Assembly (NCBI GenBank): GCA_051660685.1
Contig: JBOFQB010000063.1
Coordinates: 1 to 56,521, forward strand
Reading direction: 5' to 3'
DNA: 56,521 nt
From: JAVBSX01 sp051660685
Lineage (GTDB): Bacteria; Planctomycetota; Planctomycetia; Pirellulales; Thermoguttaceae
In this document: one piece after another, positions 48,644-56,451 of the stretch
How the letters are laid out: the number at the start of each line of letters is the position of its first letter
Numbering within the stretch: position 1 is the first letter of the stretch
Notes under the pieces: generated by a model
The model's input: the letters and a program-made list of their open reading frames with translations, nothing else
Told to the model about the DNA's origin: nothing
The model's database searches: none
Translations under genes and position numbers: made by a program

Positions 48644-49948
48644 ATGTCAACAACATCCCGTCGTGATTTTTTGAAAGCAAGTGGTCTCGCTCTTGCCGGA
48701 ACGGCTGCTCTCTCGATTGCAAGGTCCGCTCATGCAGCCGGACGTGACGAACTCAAAGTCGGCCTGATCGGTTGCGGAAGTCGAGGTCGGGGAGCCTTAC
48801 ATCAGGTTCTGACGATTGACCCTAACGCTAAGGTCGTTGCACTTGGTGATTATGTTCCGCAACGAGTTGACGCTTTTGTGGACGAATTGAAGGAGCATTT
48901 TCAGGATCGGGCCAATTTGAAGCCCGAACAACAATTTAGCGGATTTGGAAATTACAAAGGGGTGATTGGTTCCGATTGCGATTTGGTGTTGATTGCATGT
49001 GCTGCAAAATTTCACCCTCTTTACGCAAAAACGGCTCTTGAAGCGGGGAAACATGTTTTCCTTGAAAAACCTCATGCAATTGATGCAGCCGGAGTCAAAA
49101 TGGTCGAAGAGGCGATCAAAACGGCAAGGGAAAAGAATCTCTGCTTTTTATCCGGTTTGCACAGTCGACACTGCCGACAATGGAAAGCAACGATTGAGAA
49201 GGTGAGAGAAGGGCTGATTGGAGATGTCAAAATGATTCAATCAACCTTTTTGCGGGCCCCTTACGGAATTTATCCCCCTGTTCCCGAACGGTCGGAACTC
49301 GACAACCAAGTTGCCAATCAGTACCATTTCGGCTGGTTGTGTGGTGATGATGTGACACAATCATTGGTTCACAATCTTGACCGTATGAATTGGGTTTTGG
49401 GAGATGACAAGTTGCCAATTCGCTGTTTCGGACTCGGCGGTCGCGCTTCTATGATTGCCCCGGAATATGGGGACGTTTTCGATCACCATACTGCCGTTTA
49501 TGAGTATCCTAACGGTGTTCGTCTTTACGCAATGTGCCGAACCGAAATTGGTTGTTATGACGAATACGATGATTTGGTGATTGGGTCCAAAGGATCGGTT
49601 CAATGGAATGCAGCCCGAATTCTGGATGATAAGGGGAAACAGATTTGGAAATTCCGGGGTCAACATGACGGGGGTCATTATGAAGAGCAGGTTGAACTGA
49701 ATAAGGCGATCAAGGAAGGTCGTCCGTTGATTTCGGGGGAACACATGACGAGAGGAACAATGACAGCGATTCTCGGTCAGGTCGCCTGTTATACGGGAAA
49801 AATGCACACTTGGGAGGAGGTTTATGATTCCAATTTCCGATTTGGTCCCGCTCCTGAAGACTGTGTTGACGGGATGCAACCCCCTGTCCTTGCGAATGAA
49901 CAAGGAATCTACACCGTTCCGATCCCCGGCGTTTCCCGTTTCTGGTAA
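48644..49948 (+). CDS. Gfo/Idh/MocA-family oxidoreductase with Tat signal
   Basis: The 434-aa protein starts at ATG 48644 (TGAGGTATATC upstream). It begins with a twin-arginine signal (SRRDFLKASGLALAGTAAL...HAAG). The Rossmann domain opens LKVGLIGCGSRGRGALHQ, and the EKPHAI motif (in VFLEKPHAID, about 143) is the family's catalytic-region Glu-Lys-Pro. Such Tat-exported, NAD(P)-dependent sugar dehydrogenase-like proteins are abundant in planctomycetes and probably act on sugars in the periplasm. The C-terminal half (HFGWLCGDDVTQSLVHNLD) forms the substrate-binding sheet. The exact substrate cannot be read. Confidence 0.88.
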   Translation: MSTTSRRDFLKASGLALAGTAALSIARSAHAAGRDELKVGLIGCGSRGRGALHQVLTIDPNAKVVALGDYVPQRVDAFVDELKEHFQDRANLKPEQQFSGFGNYKGVIGSDCDLVLIACAAKFHPLYAKTALEAGKHVFLEKPHAIDAAGVKMVEEAIKTAREKNLCFLSGLHSRHCRQWKATIEKVREGLIGDVKMIQSTFLRAPYGIYPPVPERSELDNQVANQYHFGWLCGDDVTQSLVHNLDRMNWVLGDDKLPIRCFGLGGRASMIAPEYGDVFDHHTAVYEYPNGVRLYAMCRTEIGCYDEYDDLVIGSKGSVQWNAARILDDKGKQIWKFRGQHDGGHYEEQVELNKAIKEGRPLISGEHMTRGTMTAILGQVACYTGKMHTWEEVYDSNFRFGPAPEDCVDGMQPPVLANEQGIYTVPIPGVSRFW

Positions 49949-50188
49949 GGAATAGGGGATAGGGATTAGGGAATGGGGGATAGGGAAGAAATTTGTCGTT
50001 TAGCCGCGATACAACGTATCGAGTGTAATGAGATTTTCCGTCCGGCTTGCGCCGGGTTAAATACGCGAGGAACGATGTTCCTCGGTTCATCTGGAACTCC
50101 TCATTCCCTACCTCCTGTTCCTCAACCCCAAATTCCTATTCCCTCCATCCCCCCTATCCCCTGTTCCCCAACCCCTATTCCCTACCTA
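49949..50188. repeat. G-rich/C-rich arms enclosing the ruvA leader
   Basis: A G-rich arm (AATAGGGGATAGGGATTAGG from 49951) directly follows the oxidoreductase stop. A C-rich arm (CCCCCCTATCCCCTGTTCCCC at 50149 onward, to CCCTACCTA) ends at the ruvA ATG. The arms are largely complementary. Between them lies a GTCCGGCTTGCGCCGGGTTA motif with a hairpin GAGGAACGATGTTCCTC (50068-50084). The arrangement repeats that of the tsaD leader. Confidence 0.65.
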
Positions 50189-50809
50189 ATGATAAACAAA
50201 ATAACCGGTATTCTGGTTGCGTTGTATGATGAACGGGCAATCATCTCGGCGGAACCGTTTGAGTACGAAGTTCTCATTCCCGAGTACACACGTCGTCAGC
50301 TGCAACAGGATTTGAACCAAATAGTCAGTCTGCACACGATCTGTTCTCTCGACGGAAACCCGCAAGGAAAAATGTTTCCGCGACTGATTGGTTTTCTGAC
50401 AGAAGCGGAACGGGAGTTTTTTGACCTGTTTTGTAGCGTTGACGGAGTTGGACCCAAAAAGGCGTTAAGGGCAATGGTCCAACCCGTTCGGGAAATTGCA
50501 AGTGCGATTGAGGAGAAAGACGAAAAGTTTATTTCGACTTTGCCCGGAATTGGACCCGCAATGTCCGAGCGGATTGTCGCCAAACTCAGACGCAAAGTCC
50601 CCAAATTCGCCCTGTTAATCTCCCGCGATGTCGGCGAAGAACAATTTCCTCGCAGTGATGTTGCGTCCGAAACATACGCCGCACTTTTGTCCTTAGGACA
50701 TTCGGAAACGGATGCACGCCGATTGATTGACACGGTGTTGAAGACCAAAAAGTCCTTTAAGGATTCGGCGGAGATGATTCAGGCTATTTATTTGAACAAT
50801 CGCGGATAA
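50189..50809 (+). CDS. ruvA: Holliday junction branch-migration protein RuvA
   Basis: RuvA binds Holliday junctions and loads RuvB. The 206-aa protein starts MINKITGILVALY, the OB-fold domain I. Two helix-hairpin-helix motifs follow (VDGVGPKKALRAM, then LPGIGPAMSERIVAKLRRKV), and a C-terminal RuvB-binding helical domain ends the protein (ALLSLGHSETDARRLIDTVLK). There is no Shine-Dalgarno; the ATG directly follows the C-rich arm CCCTATTCCCTACCTA. Upstream in-frame extension is repeat sequence and is rejected. ruvB and ruvC are not adjacent. Confidence 0.93.
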   Translation: MINKITGILVALYDERAIISAEPFEYEVLIPEYTRRQLQQDLNQIVSLHTICSLDGNPQGKMFPRLIGFLTEAEREFFDLFCSVDGVGPKKALRAMVQPVREIASAIEEKDEKFISTLPGIGPAMSERIVAKLRRKVPKFALLISRDVGEEQFPRSDVASETYAALLSLGHSETDARRLIDTVLKTKKSFKDSAEMIQAIYLNNRG

Positions 50810-50825
50810 TCCCCGCTCTACCCCG

Positions 50826-51030
50826 TTGCTGAAACACAAAGGTGTCTTTCCTTCCTCAACCTCGTAGAGGTTTCGTTATGGTAGATGACGATTGAAGAAT
50901 AAAATCAGAACCCCTTGAGGGGTTCCGTTATGGTACAAAAATGCGGGAATGACCATAACGCAACTCCGACGGAGTTGGGGACTTAGGTGCAATTCGTTAC
51001 TACCATAACGCAATCCCAAGCGGGATTGAG
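50826..51030. repeat. Palindromic repeat cluster (CGTTATGGT family), copy 1
   Basis: Four different perfect or near-perfect stems occur: AACCTCGTAGAGGTT (50858-50872), GAACCCCTTGAGGGGTTC (50908-50925), CAACTCCGACGGAGTTG (50961-50977) and CAATCCCAAGCGGGATTG (51011-51028). CGTTATGGT or its complement ACCATAACG flanks them. The region occupies most of the 470-bp gap between ruvA and the PQQ gene. An inverted copy lies at 55655-55803. The remainder, to 51281, holds a C-rich tract with no gene. Confidence 0.8.
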
Positions 51031-51281
51031 AAAAGCGGGACTTGAGGTAATGACATGTTTCATTTTTACTGGTTCTCAAGGGGTACACGGAAAAATCAAT
51101 TGCAATTTTCTCGAGTATCCCTGTCGATTACTGCATTTCCAAAATCATGTGCATCTCACAACCCTGATTGTCCTTGAATTTTTTCGTCAAAAATACATGC
51201 AATGTATCCCAATTATTGAAATGCGTTAAACGGGGACTCTTCCCCCCGATTCCCTATCCCCTACTCTTGTCCCCCACAACC

Positions 51282-52850
51282 ATGTACCGAATCCTCCTTC
51301 TCGCCGTTCTTTGTTGGTCTTTTGGACTCGCTTTGCTCAGTCGTGCAGCCGATCAACCACAATGGGGCGAAAAATTCTCGCGGAACATGATTTCAGAAGA
51401 GACAGGTTTGCCGCATGATTTCAAATCGGGACGTCGTGCAGCCCGAACAGGCTTGATTGACCTTGCGAGTACACAGAATGTGCGTTGGATCGCCCCGCTT
51501 GGTCCCGCTGTTCACGGAACCCCCGTCATTGCACAAAATCGCGTTCTTGTCGGTTCCAACGGTTCACAATCCCCTCTTCCCGCATTACAAGGTGATCGCG
51601 GCGTCTTGACTTGTCTGGATGAAAAAACCGGCGAACTGATTTGGGAACTCATCGTCCCCAAAATGCACGAAATCAAATTTGCCGATTGGTACAACGTCGG
51701 GCTTGCATCTGTTCCCGTTATTGAAGATTCTAAAGTCTATGTCCTAAGCAACAGAGCTGAAGTCCTTTGTCTCGATCTGGACGGTCTGAAAAATGGAAAT
51801 GACGGACCGTTTCAGGAAGAAGCAAAACATCGGGTTGAACCGGGTGTCGAACCTCCTCCGTTGACCGAAAAGGACGCCGACATCATCTGGTGTACAGATT
51901 TGGTCGAGGAACTTGGCGTTATGCCCCACAATGCAGCCAATTGTGCAATTCTTGTAGATGGTGATTTGCTTTACGTTTCAACCGGAAATGGTGTTGATTG
52001 GACACATCGTCGGGTGATGAACCCTTCTGCGCCGAGTTTGGTTGTTTTGGACAAGAAAAACGGACGTATTCTTGCCCGGGACGATTTCAATCTGGGACCG
52101 AACATCATTCATGGACAATGGTCCTCGCCGACACTTGGGGTTGTGGACGGTCGTCGTCTTGTTTTTCAGGGAACAGGAAGTGGTTATCTTTTTGCGGTTG
52201 AAGCCTTAAAACGACGTGACATTCAAAAGGCGAGGAACAGCGGGGAACTGATTCGGCTCAAGACGGTTTGGAAGTTTAACGGACATCCGCTTGCACAAGA
52301 GCAAGAAATTGTCCCGCTTGAACATTTTCACGATACAAGGTCGTATGAAGTAACCGGCAATCCGGTTTTTTACAACGACCGTCTTTATGTCGTCTTCACG
52401 CAGGAAATGTTCCACAACATTCCCGACGGTTGGATTGTCTGCCTTGATCCTTCCAAAACGGGCGATATAACACGAAATGGAGGACTTATCTGGTCGTATG
52501 ACGGCATTTCAAGCAGTTCTTCGACCCCCGCGATTGCCGACGGACTCTTGTATATTGCAGATGGAAGTGGACGTTTACACTGTCTGGATGCAGCAACAGG
52601 TGGGGTTTATTGGGTTCAACCGCTTGAAGGAGCGATTTGGGGATCGCCGCTTCTTGCAGACGGAAAGATTTACGTCGGAACAGCGGGGAAACGGTTTTAC
52701 ATTCTCGAACAGGGAAAAGAACCTAAAATTCTGGCCCGCATCATCATGCCGGATCAGGTCCTTTGTTCCGCAACGACTGCAAATGGTGTCCTCTATGTCC
52801 CCGTTTTCGGAATGTTATACGCCGTTGAAGTTGCTCCAACAGGAAAATAG
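51282..52850 (+). CDS. Exported PQQ-binding-like beta-propeller protein
   Basis: The 522-aa protein starts MYRILLLAVLCWSFGLALLSRAADQ, a signal peptide. The mature part begins with WGEKFSRNMISEETGLP, the planctomycete opening for these proteins, and contains blades such as VLTCLDEKTGELIWE, LVVLDKKNGRILAR and LHCLDAATGGVYWVQ. A propeller of seven or eight blades fits. It is distinct from the 434-aa PQQ protein at 23978. The start has no Shine-Dalgarno and follows a CCCTATCCCCTACT tract like that before tsaD. A truncated MITE-like copy begins 2-3 bp after its stop. Confidence 0.84.
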   Translation: MYRILLLAVLCWSFGLALLSRAADQPQWGEKFSRNMISEETGLPHDFKSGRRAARTGLIDLASTQNVRWIAPLGPAVHGTPVIAQNRVLVGSNGSQSPLPALQGDRGVLTCLDEKTGELIWELIVPKMHEIKFADWYNVGLASVPVIEDSKVYVLSNRAEVLCLDLDGLKNGNDGPFQEEAKHRVEPGVEPPPLTEKDADIIWCTDLVEELGVMPHNAANCAILVDGDLLYVSTGNGVDWTHRRVMNPSAPSLVVLDKKNGRILARDDFNLGPNIIHGQWSSPTLGVVDGRRLVFQGTGSGYLFAVEALKRRDIQKARNSGELIRLKTVWKFNGHPLAQEQEIVPLEHFHDTRSYEVTGNPVFYNDRLYVVFTQEMFHNIPDGWIVCLDPSKTGDITRNGGLIWSYDGISSSSSTPAIADGLLYIADGSGRLHCLDAATGGVYWVQPLEGAIWGSPLLADGKIYVGTAGKRFYILEQGKEPKILARIIMPDQVLCSATTANGVLYVPVFGMLYAVEVAPTGK

Positions 52851-52852
52851 AG

Positions 52853-52972
52853 CGGACCACAAAAGACACAAAAAACTGTATTTTGTGAGGTTTTCGTGTC
52901 TTTCGTGATTTCCGTGATTTTCGTGGTCCAAAAATAAAAATCTCTCCCTTTCGCAAAACTTGTTGGCGGACT
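52853..52972 (-). mobile_element. MITE-like element copy G (left end truncated)
   Basis: The reverse-oriented right part of the repeat is present, ending CGCAAAACTTGTTGGCG followed by GACTG. The other end is missing, joined directly to the stop of the PQQ gene. Internal arms CACAAAAGACAC and TTTTCGTGTCTTTCGTG remain. Confidence 0.7.
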
Positions 52973-53255
52973 GCGAAAAATCCCGAAAAATGAAAAAGGG
53001 GGCTGGACATCCGGCCCAAATGGGGTAAAATGTCTCTTGTAAATTGGATTCACTCCCTACCTGAAGGTGAAGCGAATGAATCATCCCCCCTCACACTTTT
53101 GTGGAAGGTGAGATGTTCGTTCCGTTTCCCCAAAAAATCAAGGTATCCGAAAGGATGAGGGTTTCTCAAAGAATGAAAAGGTGTTTCTGTAAAAACGACG
53201 GTTTCTAAAAAAAACGGCGAATTGTAAAGAAATTCCGACATTCCTGACGAATCAA
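52973..53255. other. Gap upstream of tmRNA
   Basis: 283 bp without a gene. Runs such as GAATGAAAAGGTG and TTTCTAAAAAAAACGG occur, but no clear -35/-10 pair for ssrA could be picked with confidence. Confidence 0.35.
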
Positions 53256-53612
53256 GGGGGCGAACTGGGCTCGACCGGGCTTGTGAGGTTCAAGTTGCAT
53301 GTCATGGTTGGTCAGCAGGCCATGTAAAAAGCCGACTATAATTTTAATTGCCGAACCTAAATTGGCATTGGCCGCCTAAGAAAAGGCGACCCCGAACTTA
53401 CACTGTCGCCGAAATGGTGTAATCTTCGGACGTAATTTCGGATCGCTCTCAATCACGTCAGACACCTTGAGAGTTAAAAACTGTTTCTGAATCGTCCGTG
53501 CAGAACCGTTGCCGAAAAGGGGCTGGACGGATTAAACTCAAAGACTCGGATAAACATGTAGACGCTTGTTCGGAGCGGTTTCGGGACGCGGGTTCGACTC
53601 CCGCCGCCTCCA
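53256..53612 (+). ncRNA. ssrA: Transfer-messenger RNA (tmRNA)
   Basis: The ends form a tRNA-Ala-like acceptor: GGGGGCG at 53256 pairs with CGCCTCC before A53612, and the T-arm CGGG-TTCGACT-CCCG is intact. The 5' part has the conserved GCTCGAC and TGCATGTC...CCATGTAAAAAGCC segments of tmRNA helix 2. The tag frame runs from GCC at 53350 to TAA at 53377-53379 and encodes AEPKLALAA; the C-terminal ALAA is the usual protease degron. CCA is not encoded. About 357 nt is normal length. It rescues stalled ribosomes together with SmpB. Confidence 0.95.
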
Positions 53613-53735
53613 TTTTACGCCAGTTTTCATAAAGGTTGGCACGTCCTGGATTTTCGTGCCCTGAATGTTTTCTCTCGCTGCTTTGAGGTGATGTTCGGTT
53701 CGTTTTGTCCTTAAAGCGGCAGAAAGACTACGACT

Positions 53736-54071
53736 ATGAAGATTTACGTCGGCAATCTCGCCTATCGTACAACCGAAGATGATCTGCGGAACGTCTTTGG
53801 GCGTTTTGGAACCGTTGATGCGGTTGACATTATTTCTGATCGGGAAACCGGTCGTTCAAAAGGTTTTGGATTCGTTGAAATGGGCAATGCGGATGAAGCC
53901 CAAGCGGCGATTGAGGCAACGGACGGGCAAGAGTTAGGCGAGCGAACCTTGAAGGTGAACGAAGCGCGACCTCGAACACCGCGAACGGGCGGAGGAGGAG
54001 GTGGGGGCGGTCGTTTTCGTGGAGCAGGCGGCGGTCGTGGTGACGGGGGCGGATACCGAAACCGTTACTAA
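53736..54071 (+). CDS. RRM-type RNA-binding protein with Gly/Arg-rich tail
   Basis: This 111-aa protein has one RRM. RNP2 is KIYVGNLAY (2-10) and RNP1 is SKGFGFVEM (about 45-53). The C-terminal tail (from residue 90) is Gly/Arg-rich (GGGGGGRFRGAGGG). This resembles bacterial Rbp proteins, which are single-RRM proteins linked to cold response in cyanobacteria. It likely binds single-stranded RNA. It is a single gene with a terminator at 54088-54119. No cold-box could be identified in the 120-bp spacer after tmRNA. Confidence 0.93.
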   Translation: MKIYVGNLAYRTTEDDLRNVFGRFGTVDAVDIISDRETGRSKGFGFVEMGNADEAQAAIEATDGQELGERTLKVNEARPRTPRTGGGGGGGGRFRGAGGGRGDGGGYRNRY

Positions 54072-54087
54072 TTTTTGACGGTATAAG

Positions 54088-54119
54088 AAAAGGCCCGGGA
54101 ATTTTTTTCCGGGCCTTTT
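54088..54119 (+). terminator. Rho-independent terminator of the RRM gene
   Basis: AAAAGGCCCGG (54088-54098), then GAATTTTTTT and CCGGGCCTTTT (54109-54119). The A-run and U-run on either side make it potentially bidirectional. It stands 17 bp after the stop. Confidence 0.92.
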
Positions 54120-54184
54120 CTGTTCAGGATGGACGATGCTGCTTTCTCTCGCTCCTTTCGCCGTTTTGCAATTTTTTTTGACCT

Positions 54185-55639
54185 ATGAATCACAGCTCCG
54201 ATTCTTCCTTAACAATGACAAAATCGGCATTGCGGCTTTTGCACACTTCGGATTGGCATTTGGGACAGTCACTTTTTGCCAAATCACGATATGAGGAGTT
54301 TGAGTCCTTTCTCGATTGGTTGCTCGGGACGATTGAACGGGAATCCGTTGATTGCCTCATCGTTGCCGGAGATATTTTTGACAACACAACACCAAGCAGT
54401 CGTTCGCAGGAACTGTACTTTCATTTTTTAGGACGCCTTGCAGCATCCTGTTGCAATCATGTTGTCATTATTGCCGGGAATCATGATTCTCCGGCTCTTC
54501 TTGATGCTCCTAAGACACTGCTCAAATCGCTTCAGATTCATCTGATTGGTAAACCGTCCCAACAGGTTCAAGATCATGTTCTGTGTTTGCGTAATCAATG
54601 GGGAGAAACCGAACTCATCTGTTGCGCGGTCCCTTATCTGCCTGAACGTTTTCTGAGAAAATCTAATCCCGGGGAATCCTCGGATGATAAAAGACGTTTG
54701 CTGATTGCAGGAATCAGGGAACATTATCAAAAAATCGTGGAAGTCGCCCGGGAGATACGCCAACAACTTAAACGACCTGTTCCGATTATTGCAACGGGGC
54801 ATCTCTTTGTAACCGGTTCGCAAATCGTTGAGGGGGAAAATTTGCGGGACCTATACATCGGCAATCTGGGAGAGGTCGGGGTTGATATTTTTTCCTCCGA
54901 TTTTGATTACATTGCTCTTGGACATTTACACTCGCCGCAATTGGTTGCGCAACAGAAACACATTCGGTATTCGGGATCGCCGCTTCCTCTTTCTTTTGAT
55001 GAAGCCAAACACCAGAAATCCGTTGTCCTTCTCGATCTTGTTGAATCAGGGTTTAACGAGGTGAATCATCTGAGTGATCGAGCTTTATTGAATGACCGGA
55101 TTGTATCCGATTCTCATTCCGTACCTTCTTCAACGGGTTCTGTTTCCCGTTTCTATTCCTGCTCCATTCAGACGATTCCCGTTCCGACATTTCAGCAACT
55201 GTCGGTTCTTCGCGGGGATTGGGATGAAATCAAGTTGCAGATTGATCGTTTGAAGCAGAAAAAGGGACAACAGGTTGAGCGGGAAGAGCAGAATGAATCC
55301 TCTGAGTCCGAACAATCGAACGAATCCGAATCCAACGATGCCGCAACTGTCCCAACGATTTGGGTTAGTGTGGAATATGAAGGGACGGAACACTTGCCCG
55401 ATTTGCGTAACCGACTTGAGCAGGAGATCGCCGATTCGGCAATCGAGATTCTTCGCGTTCAGAATCTCCAACTGTTGCAAAATTATTCACAAGAAGGAAT
55501 CTGGGAACAAAACGAGTCCCTGAGTGCTTTGAGTATTGATGAGACGTTTCATCGTTGTTTGCAATCGCACAACATTTCCGAGGAACAGCAAGAAGAGTTA
55601 AAACTGGCATTCCGTGAAATTACCGGCTCCATGAAATAA
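54185..55639 (+). CDS. sbcD: SbcD-type nuclease subunit (Mre11 homologue)
   Basis: SbcD, with SbcC, forms a Mn-dependent exo/endonuclease that opens hairpins and palindromes. The calcineurin-like phosphoesterase motifs are complete: HTSDWHLGQ (about 20-28), VAGDIFDN, AGNHDSP, TGHLFV and LGHLHSPQ. The 484-aa length exceeds the usual 400-420. The excess lies near residues 360-385, a Ser/Glu repeat run (EREEQNESSESEQSNESES). ATG 54185 and 54215 are both possible; neither has a ribosome site. sbcC, usually directly downstream, is absent; palindromic repeats follow instead. Confidence 0.9.
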   Translation: MNHSSDSSLTMTKSALRLLHTSDWHLGQSLFAKSRYEEFESFLDWLLGTIERESVDCLIVAGDIFDNTTPSSRSQELYFHFLGRLAASCCNHVVIIAGNHDSPALLDAPKTLLKSLQIHLIGKPSQQVQDHVLCLRNQWGETELICCAVPYLPERFLRKSNPGESSDDKRRLLIAGIREHYQKIVEVAREIRQQLKRPVPIIATGHLFVTGSQIVEGENLRDLYIGNLGEVGVDIFSSDFDYIALGHLHSPQLVAQQKHIRYSGSPLPLSFDEAKHQKSVVLLDLVESGFNEVNHLSDRALLNDRIVSDSHSVPSSTGSVSRFYSCSIQTIPVPTFQQLSVLRGDWDEIKLQIDRLKQKKGQQVEREEQNESSESEQSNESESNDAATVPTIWVSVEYEGTEHLPDLRNRLEQEIADSAIEILRVQNLQLLQNYSQEGIWEQNESLSALSIDETFHRCLQSHNISEEQQEELKLAFREITGSMK

Positions 55640-55654
55640 CCGTCCAATCATTGA

Positions 55655-55803
55655 TCCGCTTGGGATTGCGTTATGGTCATTCCCGCATTTTTGTACCCTA
55701 ACGGAACCCCTAAAGGGGTTCTGATTGATTCTTCAATCGTCATCTACCATAACGCAACCTCTACGAGGTTGAAGAAGGAAAGACACCTTTGTGTTTCAGC
55801 AAC
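55655..55803. repeat. Palindromic repeat cluster (CGTTATGGT family), inverted copy 2
   Basis: About 150 bp match the reverse complement of 50826-51022, including the stems GAACCCCTAAAGGGGTTC (55704-55721) and CAACCTCTACGAGGTTG (55755-55771). It lacks one unit of about 50 bp present in copy 1 (the CTCCGACGGAG stem); the breakpoints are ACCATAACGCAA repeats. One stem loop differs, changed consistently with pairing. Confidence 0.8.
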
Positions 55804-55836
55804 CGGGATCGGCTGTTGAGTATCGCACGTCAATCG

Positions 55837-55870
55837 TCCGGCTTGCGCCGGGCTAAGTACACGCAAAACG
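55837..55870. repeat. TCCGGCTTGCGCCGGG motif, second copy
   Basis: TCCGGCTTGCGCCGGGCTAA followed by GTACACGCAAAACG matches the motif at 50041-50074 in the ruvA leader (TCCGGCTTGCGCCGGGTTAA). The core CCGGC-TTGC-GCCGG is a perfect hairpin. It lies just past the stop of the leftward DUF4129-like gene. Confidence 0.6.
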
Positions 55871-55879
55871 CCTACTTTC

Positions 55880-56419
55880 CTACCCCGTTTCCTCCTTTTC
55901 CAGTATTTGACCCAAAACCGTTAAATACTCTTCCAAACGGTCTCGCTCCAACACACTTAGAGTTAAATTCCCAAAACGGATTTGATAGAAGGCGTCAACA
56001 ATCGAATGAATGGAAAACCGAAAATGTCCCTCCCTTTGTGAGGGCACTTTTGAAATCAGTATGTTCGCAACCCGATTGCCAAATTCACGTTGCGTTTCTG
56101 AACCCTTTCTCTTCAAACCCCCTCTTCCAATCAAGGTTTCAAAACGCCAATAAAATTCAACCCGAATCTGTTCTGACTGATCGACCCGCTTTTTTTGCGA
56201 AAAAAACTGGTTGAGGTGTAGAAAAAATTGGGATTTTCGCATTTTCCAAAACAGACCAAGAAGGAGAAGGAGGAAAATGACCGATCCCCAACCTAAGAGG
56301 TAGAGATGATTCGACAGAAAAGGCCCAACACTTTTGTAAACCGTTACACTCCTTTCCCATAATGCAAGAAACATTCTTTTCCAGTATCCGTTCACGGCAA
56401 TTTGAATTGGTCTTGACAT
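55880..56419 (-). CDS. Membrane protein with DUF4129-like C-terminus
   Basis: The 179-aa protein has one strong membrane segment at about 41-59 (YLLGWGSVIFLLLLLGLFW) and a cytoplasmic domain. Its YWRFETLIGRGGLKRKGSETQREF, then IVDAFYQIRFGNLTL, resembles DUF4129, usually found at the C-terminal end of transglutaminase (TgpA-type) membrane proteins. Here the transglutaminase part is missing. The start at 56419 overlaps the promoter of the divergent transposase-like gene, so the ORF may be a 5'-truncated remnant. It may also be the short stand-alone form. Confidence 0.6.
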   Translation of the reverse strand: MSRPIQIAVNGYWKRMFLALWERSVTVYKSVGPFLSNHLYLLGWGSVIFLLLLLGLFWKMRKSQFFLHLNQFFSQKKRVDQSEQIRVEFYWRFETLIGRGGLKRKGSETQREFGNRVANILISKVPSQREGHFRFSIHSIVDAFYQIRFGNLTLSVLERDRLEEYLTVLGQILEKEETG

Positions 56420-56442
56420 GATTGAGGTATCAAACGTATACT
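56413..56442 (+). promoter_or_regulatory. Sigma-70 promoter for the rightward transposase-like gene
   Basis: TTGACA (56413-56418) and TATACT (56437-56442) with an 18-bp spacer stand 9 bp before the ATG at 56452. The TTGACA box overlaps the first codon region of the divergent DUF4129-like ORF. The start site would lie close to the ATG, giving a near-leaderless transcript. Confidence 0.5.
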
Positions 56443-56451
56443 GCGGTCATT

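Noticed and set aside
50858..51028. CRISPR-like array of palindromes
   Set aside because: The palindromic stems differ from one another, the linkers are partly constant, and no cas genes occur.
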